DNA of 64,000 nucleotides from JBBROS01 sp965260935. Lineage in GTDB: Bacteria; Pseudomonadota; Alphaproteobacteria; Acetobacterales; Acetobacteraceae. Under the pieces are notes generated by a model. It made no database searches and was not told where the DNA came from. It saw only the letters and a program-made list of their open reading frames with translations. Shown one piece after another: positions 25,438 through 32,629 of the stretch (positions within the stretch are counted from its first letter, which is position 1; every line of letters starts with the position of its first letter). The translations under genes and the position numbers were made by a program. The stretch is taken from the NCBI GenBank assembly GCA_965260935.1, contig OZ253374.1, positions 806,001 to 870,000 of the forward strand, written 5' to 3'.

Positions 25438-26970
25438 TTGCCGAACGAGAGAGTGCCGATGCGCAAGATACGCGACGTTTTACGGCTGAGACTGGGCCAT
25501 GGCCTGTCCCAGCGCGCGGTGGGACAGAGCCTTGGCCTGAGCCAGGCGACAGTTAGCGATTACCTGAGCCGAGCCCGGCGTGCCGGCGTTGGCTGGCCGT
25601 TGCCGGACGGCTTGGACGACGACGCACTTGAGGCGCGGCTGTTCCCGCCATTGCCGGAGACCTCGGGCGGGGTCCGGCCAGTTCCGGATTGGGCGTGGGT
25701 GCATCGGGAGCTGCGTCGGCCGAACGTGACGCTGGCGCTGCTGTGGGAGGAGCATAAAGGCTCGGCGCCGGACGGGTTTGGCTATTCGTGGTTCTGCGAC
25801 CTGTATCGGGGGTGGGTTGGACGGCTGAAGCCGACGCTGCGGCAGGTGCATACGGCGGGCGAGCGGTTGTTCGTGGACTATGCCGGCAGCACGATGTCGG
25901 TGCTGGAAGGGGCAAGCGGAGAGGCGAGGCAGGCGGAGATTTTCGTCGCCGTGCTGGGCGCATCGAGTTTTACCTACGCGTGCGCAACGTGGAGCCAATC
26001 GGTTCCGGACTGGATTGGCGCTCACGTCGGGGCGTTCGGCTACTTTGGCGGGGTTGCCCGGCAGCTGGTCTGCGACAACCTCAAAGCGGGCGTCACGCGG
26101 GCCTGCTTCCATGAGCCCGGGGTGCACCGGACCTACACGGAGATGGCGGCGCATTACGGCACGGCGGTGCTGCCGGCGCGCCCATATAAGCCGCGCGACA
26201 AGGCCAAGGTGGAAGTCGGCGTGCAAGTGGTGCAGCGCTGGATCCTGGCGCGGCTGCGGCATCAGACGTTCTTCTCGCTCGCGTCGCTGAATGCCGCGAT
26301 CGGCGAGCTGGTGGAGCAGCTGAACGACCGGCCGATGCGCGGGCTGGGCACGACGCGGCGCGCTTTGTTCGAGCAGCTCGACTGCCCGGCGCTGCTGCCG
26401 CTGCCGGAGACGGCGTACGAGTATGCCGAGTGGCGGCGCTGCCGGGTCGGCCTGGATTACCACGTGGCGATCGACAAACGCTTCTACTCGGTGCCGCACG
26501 CACTGCTGCGCCAGGAGATCGAGGCGCGGATCACCGTGGGCACGGTGGAGCTGTTCCATCGCGGCAAGCGGGTGGCCAGCCATCTGCGCAGCGCGGCTCG
26601 GCACCGGCCGAGCACGGTCATGGAGCACATGCCGAGCGCGCACCGGCGTTATCGGGAGTGGACGCTGGAGCGGATCCGGCGCGAGGCCGCCGTGGTCGGC
26701 GACGATGCGGCGGCGCTGCTGGATACTATCCTGCGCACGCGGCCGCATCCCGAGCAGGGGTTTCGCGCCTGCATCGGCATCCTGGGCTTGGTGGCGCAGC
26801 ACGGCGCGGAGCGGGTAGACGCCGCCTGCGCACGGGCACTGGCCTTGGGCACGCGCTCCTACAGCTCGGTCGCCGCCATCCTGAAGAACCGCCGCGAGCA
26901 GGTCGCGAGCCCGGCCGAGGCGCCTGGATTGACGCACGAGAACATCCGCGGCCCCGGCTATTATCATTGA
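25438..26970 (+). CDS. istA: IS21-family transposase IstA
   Basis: A 510-aa DDE transposase. The N-terminal helix-turn-helix is MRKIRDVLRLRLGHGLSQRA with SQATVSDYLSRA; the RNase H-like core carries the catalytic residues in RLFVDYAGST (Asp), LVCDNLKAGV (Asp) and KAKVEVGVQVV (Glu). The TTG start at 25438 gives the conserved MPNERVPMRKI opening seen in IstA proteins; ATG 25459 is the alternative. Full length and without lesions, so the element may still be mobile. Confidence 0.95.
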   Translation: MPNERVPMRKIRDVLRLRLGHGLSQRAVGQSLGLSQATVSDYLSRARRAGVGWPLPDGLDDDALEARLFPPLPETSGGVRPVPDWAWVHRELRRPNVTLALLWEEHKGSAPDGFGYSWFCDLYRGWVGRLKPTLRQVHTAGERLFVDYAGSTMSVLEGASGEARQAEIFVAVLGASSFTYACATWSQSVPDWIGAHVGAFGYFGGVARQLVCDNLKAGVTRACFHEPGVHRTYTEMAAHYGTAVLPARPYKPRDKAKVEVGVQVVQRWILARLRHQTFFSLASLNAAIGELVEQLNDRPMRGLGTTRRALFEQLDCPALLPLPETAYEYAEWRRCRVGLDYHVAIDKRFYSVPHALLRQEIEARITVGTVELFHRGKRVASHLRSAARHRPSTVMEHMPSAHRRYREWTLERIRREAAVVGDDAAALLDTILRTRPHPEQGFRACIGILGLVAQHGAERVDAACARALALGTRSYSSVAAILKNRREQVASPAEAPGLTHENIRGPGYYH

Positions 26971-26980
26971 GGAGAGCACA

Positions 26981-27742
26981 ATGCTGATCCATCCCACCGC
27001 CGAGCGCCTGCGCGGCCTTGGCCTGTCCGCGATGGCGGACGCATTTACTGAGTTGCAAGGCATGGCCGATGCGGCCGACCTGTCGCATGAGGACTGGCTC
27101 GGGCTGCTGGTCGACCGGGAGGCGACGAGCCGGGACGACAAGCGGCTGGCGCGGCGGCTGCGCGACGCCAAACTGCGGCAAGCGGCGGTGGTCGAAGACA
27201 CGGACTTCCGCACGCCGCGCGGACTGGACCGGGCGTTGTTCCTGAAGCTGGCCGGGTGCGGCTGGATCCGAGAGCATGCCCACGTGGTGATCGGCGGCCC
27301 AACCGGGGTGGGCAAAAGTTGGCTTGCCTGCGCGCTGGGCCACAAGGCGTGCCGGGAGGGGTTCTCGGTACTATACAAGCGGGCGCCGCGGCTATTTGCC
27401 GATCTGACTACGGCGCGCGGCGAAGGCCGACTGCCGCGATTGCTGGCCGCGCTGGAGCGGACGCGGCTGCTGATCATCGACGATTGGGGGCCGGAGCCGC
27501 TGAACGCCGAGCAGCGGCGGGACCTGCTGGAGATCGTTGACGACCGCTACGACAAAGGCTCGCTGCTGATCACCAGCCAGGTTCCCGTGAACCGCTGGCA
27601 TGAAGTCATCAGCGACATGACCTTAGGCGACGCGATCCTGGACCGGGTCGTTCATCGCGCCCATCGGCTGGAGCTGAAAGGCGTCAGCCTGCGCAAGCGG
27701 CGAGGCGCCACAAGCGCCTTGACCGGCAGCCCGGGCGAGTGA
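26981..27742 (+). CDS. istB: IS21-family transposition helper ATPase IstB
   Basis: AAA+ ATPase of 253 aa that assists IstA in target selection. Walker A is GGPTGVGKSWLACALG, Walker B RLLIIDDWGPEPL, and the sensor region SLLITSQVPVNRWHEVI is typical. It follows istA by 10 bases with a GGAG ribosome site. The C-terminus is basic (LRKRRGATSALTG). Intact. Confidence 0.95.
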   Translation: MLIHPTAERLRGLGLSAMADAFTELQGMADAADLSHEDWLGLLVDREATSRDDKRLARRLRDAKLRQAAVVEDTDFRTPRGLDRALFLKLAGCGWIREHAHVVIGGPTGVGKSWLACALGHKACREGFSVLYKRAPRLFADLTTARGEGRLPRLLAALERTRLLIIDDWGPEPLNAEQRRDLLEIVDDRYDKGSLLITSQVPVNRWHEVISDMTLGDAILDRVVHRAHRLELKGVSLRKRRGATSALTGSPGE

Positions 27743-27889
27743 CACATCTACAACCGCTAGCAGCATCGATCCGCTGTCTCCATCCTGCCCGTCGCCCATC
27801 CATTGGCGACGTGCTGAGGGTGATCGCGATCACCGGAATGGGTGATCGCCATCGACCGGATCAGATGATCGAGTTCACCGGAATACGCA

Positions 27890-27896
27890 GGATGTG
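27890..27896. repeat. Target-site duplication, right copy (IS21 element)
   Basis: GGATGTG, identical to 25251-25257, directly follows the IS21 right end. Confidence 0.9.
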
Positions 27897-29015
27897 GCCG
27901 ACACGGCCGAGAACGGCGCCTGCTTCGGCTATCCGGGTGCCAGCCGCGGCGAGAGCGCCTTTCCGCAGCTCCGTTTCGTCGCGCTGGTGGAGAACGGCAC
28001 GCACGTGCTGTTCGGCGCCAAGCTGGGCGGTTGCGCGGATGGCGAGACGACGCTGCCCATGGCGTGGTGCCGGCGCTGCGGACGGGCATGCTGTGCCTGG
28101 CCGACCGATACTTCTTTGGCTATGCGTTGTGGCAGACAGCGGCCGCTACCGGTGCCGACCTGCTGTGGCGGGTAAGGAGCAACCTGCGCCTGCCGCGCGC
28201 CGCGGTGCTGGCGGACGGGTCTTATCTGTCCGTGGTGTATCCGAGCGAGAAGGACCGGCGCCATGCGACCAACGGCGTGCGGGTGCGCGTGGTGGAATAT
28301 CGGCTGGAGGGGGTGGCCGACGCTGAGCCGCTGTATCGTCTCGTGACCACGATCCTGGACGAGGCGCAGGCGCCTGCCGCGGACTTGGCTGCCCTGTATC
28401 ATGAGCGCTGGGAGATCGAGGGCGCGCTGGCCGAGCTGAAAACGCAGCTGCGCGGGGCACAGGTCGTGCTGCGCAGCAAGACCCCGGACTTGGCGCGCCA
28501 GGAGTTCTGGGGCCTGCTGCTGGCGCACTTCGCTGTGCGCGGGCTCATGCACGAGGCGGCGCTGCGGGCCGACGAGGACCCGGATCGTTTGTCGTTCCTG
28601 CATGCCGTGCGCGTGGTGCGCCGCAAGCTGCCGCTGCTTGCGGCTTTTCCCCCCTCGGGACAGGCTCGCCCTGCATAAGGAGGTACTGGACGAGATCCTG
28701 GAGGAGCGTGTGGCGAGTTCCCGGGGCCGGCAGGTGCCGCGCGGGGTCAAGCGCAAGATGAGCGGCTACCCGCTGCGCCCTCGCACGCCACAGCCGACCA
28801 CGCGCATCGACTTCAACGCCGCCATCCGAATCACAAAGTGAACGGTATTGGTGCTAGCCGTTCGCTTATGGAATTCGTTTTCGTGAGAAAATCGTTACGG
28901 ACACGGCATTGCGGCGGCGGGATGTTCATTCCAGCTTGACAGGTTCCGGCCTTTTCACGTTCTGCTGCGGCAGCGGCGTTTCTGGCCGCGCGTTCACAGG
29001 TCCGGGCCATCCAAG

Positions 29016-30224
29016 TTGCGCATCCTGTTCATCCATCAGAACGCTCCCGGCCAGTTCCGGCACCTTGCCCCGCATCTTGCGGCGGACGCGGGCAACTCGG
29101 TCGCGTTCCTGGGGCAGCGCCGGGCGGATGTGGGGCCGCGGGTACGCTCGGTGCGGTATGCGACGCCGGACGCGCCGGGGCGGGAGGCGCACCGGTATTT
29201 GCAGCGGATGGACGGTTCGGTGCGGCGGGGGCAGGCGGCGGCACGGGCGTGCCAGGCGTTGCGGGAGGAGGGGTTCGAGCCGGACGTGGTCGTGGCGCAT
29301 CCGGGCTGGGGGGAGGCGCTGTTCGTGCGCGAGGTGCTGCCGCGGGCGCGGGTGCTGTCGTATTGCGAGATGTTCTACCGGCCGGAGGGGCAGGATACCG
29401 GGTTCCTGCCGGAACTGGCGCTTGACCTCGACGGGCGGTGCCGGCTGCGCGCCTGGAACGCGGACCTGCTGCTGGCGCTGGAGGCGATGGACCGGGGGCT
29501 TGCGCCGACGCGGTGGCAGCGCGGGCAGCACCCTGAGGCGTTCCAGCCGCGGATCTCGGTCATTCATGAGGGGGTGGATTTGCGGGAGGTCCGGCCGGAT
29601 GGGGAGGCGCGGTTCGTGCTGGCCGGGGGGCGGGCGCTGACGGGCGAGGACGAGGTGGTGAGCTTTGTCGCGCGCAACCTGGAGCCGGTGCGGGGGTTCA
29701 CGTTGCTGATGCAGGCGTTGCCGGGGCTGTTGCGGCGGCGGCCGCGGGCGGAGGTGGTGGTCTGCGGCGAGGACGGGGTGAGTTACGGGGCGCGGCCGGC
29801 GGATGGGCGGAGCTGGCGGGAGGCGATGCTGGAGGAGGCCGGGTTCGACCGGCGGCGGGTGCATTTCGTGGGGCGGCTGGAGCGGGCGGCATATCTGTCG
29901 TTGTTGCAGGTTTCGGCGCTGCATCTGTATCTGACGGTGCCGTTCGTGCTGTCCTGGTCCTGCGTGGAGGCGTTGGCGGCGGGGTGCCTGGTGCTGGGGT
30001 CGGACGTTGCGCCGGTGCGCGAGGTGGTCGAGGACGGGGTGAACGGGTTCCTGGCCGAGGCGCGGGACACCGAAGGGCTGGCGCTGCAGGCGGCGGAGTT
30101 GCTGGCGCATCGACGGTCCTTGGGGGAGGTGCGGCGGCGGGCGCGGCTCCGGGCGGCGGAGTTGTTCGACTTGCGGCGGTGCCTTGAGGCGCAGACGCGG
30201 CTGGTGCGGGAGGTTGCGGGATGA
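29016..30224 (+). CDS. Glycosyltransferase family 4 protein
   Basis: GT-B fold glycosyltransferase of 402 aa. It begins at TTG 29016 with LRILFIHQNAPGQFRHLAPH, a typical GT4 opening, and the C-terminal donor-binding half has SCVEALAAGCLVLGSDVAPV and VEDGVNGFLAEA. Members use nucleotide sugars to build surface polysaccharide or protein glycans. The next gene overlaps its stop by ATGA. It is the first gene after the insertion-sequence cluster and opens the glycan/type I secretion locus. Confidence 0.85.
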   Translation: MRILFIHQNAPGQFRHLAPHLAADAGNSVAFLGQRRADVGPRVRSVRYATPDAPGREAHRYLQRMDGSVRRGQAAARACQALREEGFEPDVVVAHPGWGEALFVREVLPRARVLSYCEMFYRPEGQDTGFLPELALDLDGRCRLRAWNADLLLALEAMDRGLAPTRWQRGQHPEAFQPRISVIHEGVDLREVRPDGEARFVLAGGRALTGEDEVVSFVARNLEPVRGFTLLMQALPGLLRRRPRAEVVVCGEDGVSYGARPADGRSWREAMLEEAGFDRRRVHFVGRLERAAYLSLLQVSALHLYLTVPFVLSWSCVEALAAGCLVLGSDVAPVREVVEDGVNGFLAEARDTEGLALQAAELLAHRRSLGEVRRRARLRAAELFDLRRCLEAQTRLVREVAG

Positions 30225-31360
30225 GGGCATTGGCGCTCGCGGCCGTGCTGCTGCTGTGCCCGGCGGCTTGGGCGGAGAGCGGGCCTGGGTTGCGGCTCGA
30301 GGTGACGGGGGCGGCGGCCGATGCGCTGCCCGGGCCCCGGTGCGACGCGAACGACATCCCGGACACGCCGGCGCGGGCGATCCGGCTCAGCGACGGGACG
30401 GTGCAGCTTTACGATAGCTGGCACGACAACCGGGTGGACAGCGGGCCTTCGCTGTTGCAGGTGCGGCGGCGGTGCGCGGTGGTGCTGACCGGGGCGGGGC
30501 GGGATGACCCGGGGGCTTACGACGACGCGGCCTGGATCGCGGCGCCCTGGACGCCGGACGGGCATACGGTCTGGGCCATCGTCCATAACGAGTTCCATGG
30601 GCACAAGCGGCCGAAGCTGTGCCCGAGCGGCAAGTACATGGATTGCTGGTTCAACGCCCTGACGGCGGCGGTGTCGCTCGACGGCGGGCGGACGTTCGTT
30701 CGCGTGCGCGGCGACGCGCTGGTGGCGGCGTTGCCGTACCGGTATGGCCAGGTGGGGCTTGGGCACCATGGGTATTTCAATCCGAGCAACATCGTGACGT
30801 ATGACGGCGCGCAATACATGTTCGCGTTCGCGACGCGGGCGGGGGCGCAGCGGCCGGGCAATTGCCTGCTGCGGACGACGGCGGTTGGGGAGGCTCGATC
30901 CTGGCGGGGGTGGGACGGGGGCGGGTTCGGCGTGACCTTTATCGACCCGTATACGGAGGAGGGCGCGCCGGAGAAGCATGTTTGCCTGCCGGTCGCGCCC
31001 GGTCAGCTCCGCTGGCCGGTGACGAGCCTGGTGCGGCACGGGGCGGATGGGATGTTCATCGCCTTGATGCAGGACGGGGCGCGGGGTGGGGGCGTCTACT
31101 ACGCGACGAGCCGCGACCTGCTGCGCTGGTCGGGGCCGGCGCTGCTGATGCCGGCTGTCGGGCCCGGGGCGTGGACGTGCGCCGATCCGGCGCCAGTCGC
31201 CTACCCTTCGCTGCTTGACCCGGAGAGCGCGGACCGGAACTTCTCGACGGCCGGCTCGACGGCGATGCTGTTCGCGACGCGGTTCGCGGTGAAGGACTGC
31301 CGGACGAGCATGGACCGGGCGTTGGTGCGATGGCCGGTGCGGATATCGGCGGCGGATTGA
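30221..31360 (+). CDS. Secreted hypothetical protein, possible glycosidase-like beta-propeller
   Basis: A 379-aa exported protein with a clear signal peptide (MRALALAAVLLLCPAAWA). The mature part shows repeated WxxP/DGxTxW and YYATSRDLLRWSGPAL patterns resembling five-bladed propeller sialidase/GH43-like folds, and several Cys residues suggest disulfides. No catalytic residues can be assigned. Coupled by ATGA to the preceding glycosyltransferase, it probably acts outside the cytoplasm on the glycan made by this locus. Function is inference. Confidence 0.6.
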   Translation: MRALALAAVLLLCPAAWAESGPGLRLEVTGAAADALPGPRCDANDIPDTPARAIRLSDGTVQLYDSWHDNRVDSGPSLLQVRRRCAVVLTGAGRDDPGAYDDAAWIAAPWTPDGHTVWAIVHNEFHGHKRPKLCPSGKYMDCWFNALTAAVSLDGGRTFVRVRGDALVAALPYRYGQVGLGHHGYFNPSNIVTYDGAQYMFAFATRAGAQRPGNCLLRTTAVGEARSWRGWDGGGFGVTFIDPYTEEGAPEKHVCLPVAPGQLRWPVTSLVRHGADGMFIALMQDGARGGGVYYATSRDLLRWSGPALLMPAVGPGAWTCADPAPVAYPSLLDPESADRNFSTAGSTAMLFATRFAVKDCRTSMDRALVRWPVRISAAD

Positions 31361-31713
31361 CGTTTCAGCATCGAAGATAAAACTGTAAGACAAATTCAGC
31401 TTTTATTCTGACGGATGTCGTTTCGTTTCTCGCGAGGGCCTTTGGTCAGGCGATCTTTGGCCAGGGTTGGCATGAAAGCCGGGGCTGGCGGCGGTGTTTG
31501 GCGTTGGCGTATCCGGACCCAACGATCTCTAACGCAATGCTGACGGCCTTCACGGCGGATTGCCGTATTGCGGTGCAGCACGCTGAGGTTGATTTTGCGT
31601 TAACGCGCCTGCGGTCAGCCGGGCGGAAACGTTATCGTCGTGCAACAGGGTTGCCCGATGTCGTTTCAGGTTGTGAAAATTCGGTCAAAATGGGTGACGG
31701 GGCGAATGCGCTG
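31361..31713. other. Intergenic region, no supportable gene
   Basis: Lower-GC spacer between the secreted protein gene and the RTX promoter region. A frame at 31498-31740 has no ribosome site or domain features. This stretch probably holds upstream regulatory sequence for the RTX gene. Confidence 0.4.
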
Positions 31714-31741
31714 TTGACGAGTTTGTGCGCTGTTTCATAGG
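31714..31741 (+). promoter_or_regulatory. Possible sigma70-type promoter of the RTX gene
   Basis: TTGACG at 31714-31719 and CATAGG at 31736-31741 are separated by 16 bases, about 60 bases before the RTX start. The -10 matches weakly. Confidence 0.3.
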
Positions 31742-31748
31742 TTGCATG

Positions 31749-31788
31749 TATTCGGTTGGTTGAAAACAAGTCCTGACGCAACCGAATA
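31749..31788 (+). promoter_or_regulatory. Leader inverted repeat before the RTX gene
   Basis: TATTCGGTTG (31749-31758) and CAACCGAATA (31779-31788) are perfect 10-bp arms around 20 bases. The right arm ends two bases before the strong AGGAGG ribosome site (31791-31796) of the RTX gene, so a hairpin in the mRNA could control translation, or the duplex could be an operator. Confidence 0.45.
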
Positions 31789-31801
31789 AAAGGAGGGGGT
31801 A

Positions 31802-32557
31802 ATGGCTACAATTCCTGGTGGAAGTTTCATTACGGATTCGTCGAGCAACGCCGTTCTGAACGGCAGCGCCGGTGACGATCAATTCTTTCTGACAAATAGC
31901 AGCAATACAGCATATGGGGGGTCCGGAGACGATTTCTTTCATCTTTCCGGCAACTTCACGCATGTCGAGGCCGGTGACGGCAGCGATGTCCTGTTCGCGA
32001 GCGGCAACCATGACCTGCTGGATGGCGGCATGGGCGACGACGTTATCTCGACCTCCGGCTCCGGCTACGACACGCTGACCGGCGGCATGGGCGACGACAC
32101 GCTGATGGCCGGCGGAACTCACAATGTCCTCAGCGGCGGCATGGGCGACGACTACCTGCAGGGCGGGACCGGCATGGACACGCTGGTCGGCGGCGCGGGC
32201 AACGACATGCTGGTGGCGGGCTCGGGGCGCGAGCTGCTGATCGGCACATCGGGCGACAACACGATGGTGGCGGGCGGCGGGCAGACGACGATGGTCGGCG
32301 GGGCCGGGCAGGACACGTTCGTGTTCAACAGCAACGGCGGGCAGAACGTCGTGCTGGGCTTCCATGACGGCGACATCCTGCAGATCCAGAAAGGGATCAA
32401 CGGGATGGACATCAACACCGCCCAGGATGTCGCGATGCACGTGGTGGACCATAACGGCAGCGCGATGGTCATGCTGGGCCAGGAGACCATCACGCTGGTG
32501 GGCGTGAAGGCGGACGACGTCCAGTCCAACCCTTCGAACTACTTCACGATCCATTAA
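31802..32557 (+). CDS. RTX-type calcium-binding protein, probable type I secretion substrate
   Basis: A 251-aa protein without a signal peptide. Glycine-aspartate nonapeptide repeats of the GGxGxDxLx kind lie at about residues 39-47, 75-83, 94-102, 112-120, 121-129, 130-138 and 166-174, and should form a calcium-stabilised beta-roll. After them comes DTFVFNSNGGQNVVLGFHDG, the usual end of an RTX block, and a C-terminal 60 residues likely to carry the secretion signal. Genes for two type I ABC transporters and an HlyD adaptor lie about 10 kb downstream on the same strand. It is small for an RTX adhesin; no enzymatic domain is present. Confidence 0.85.
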   Translation: MATIPGGSFITDSSSNAVLNGSAGDDQFFLTNSSNTAYGGSGDDFFHLSGNFTHVEAGDGSDVLFASGNHDLLDGGMGDDVISTSGSGYDTLTGGMGDDTLMAGGTHNVLSGGMGDDYLQGGTGMDTLVGGAGNDMLVAGSGRELLIGTSGDNTMVAGGGQTTMVGGAGQDTFVFNSNGGQNVVLGFHDGDILQIQKGINGMDINTAQDVAMHVVDHNGSAMVMLGQETITLVGVKADDVQSNPSNYFTIH

Positions 32558-32629
32558 CCGCTGCGGGGCGCGCTGCTTCGTGGCGGCGCGTCCGGGCGAC
32601 TGCTTCCTGCCAGCCGGAAAGCATTGGTG

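Larger units (their letters stand above)
25258..27889 (+). mobile_element. Complete IS21-family insertion sequence (2632 bp)
   Basis: Ends follow the IS21 TG...CA rule. The left end is TGCGTAATCCGGTG; the right end, read on the minus strand, is TGCGTATTCCGGTG. Each terminus contains several short repeats of the type CGATCAC/GATCACCGGAAT, as expected for multiple IstA sites. A 7-bp duplication GGATGTG flanks it. It carries istA and istB, both intact, and splits an IS4-family transposase gene. Confidence 0.93.
24823..28841 (+). pseudogene. IS4-family transposase, split by IS21 and frameshifted
   Basis: The left part, 24823-25257, encodes residues 1-145 up to VSLDGSSLDV, which contains the first catalytic Asp. 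The right part resumes at 27897 with ADTAENGACFGYPGASRG, and joins in frame once the IS21 element is removed. The right part carries two further lesions: loss of a base near 28055 and gain of a base near 28645-28655 in a T/C run. The DDE-family YREK signature is intact in LYHERWEIEGALAELK (near 28400). The restored protein would be about 460 aa. It is inactive as it stands. Confidence 0.85.
24747..28858 (+). mobile_element. IS4-family insertion sequence, interrupted by an IS21-family element
   Basis: Imperfect terminal inverted repeats are visible: the left end begins GCTAACCGCAATACTGTTCA, and the complement of the right end begins GCTAGCACCAATACCGTTCA. Removing the nested IS21 element and one copy of its target duplication leaves 1473 bp, a normal IS4-family length. 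No convincing target duplication for the IS4 element was found beyond a trivial CGT on each side, so outer ends are good to a few bases. Confidence 0.75.

Noticed and set aside
24747..28858. A target-site duplication for the IS4-family element
   Set aside because: Only a 3-base CGT match flanks the ends, which is expected by chance; not claimed.
31498..31740. 80-codon frame in the spacer before the RTX gene
   Set aside because: No ribosome site and no conserved-looking features; overlaps the probable promoter region.
31918..32340. Short-period DNA repeats that could suggest a repeat array
   Set aside because: They encode RTX nonapeptides in one frame; repeat units are degenerate and have no CRISPR-like spacers.
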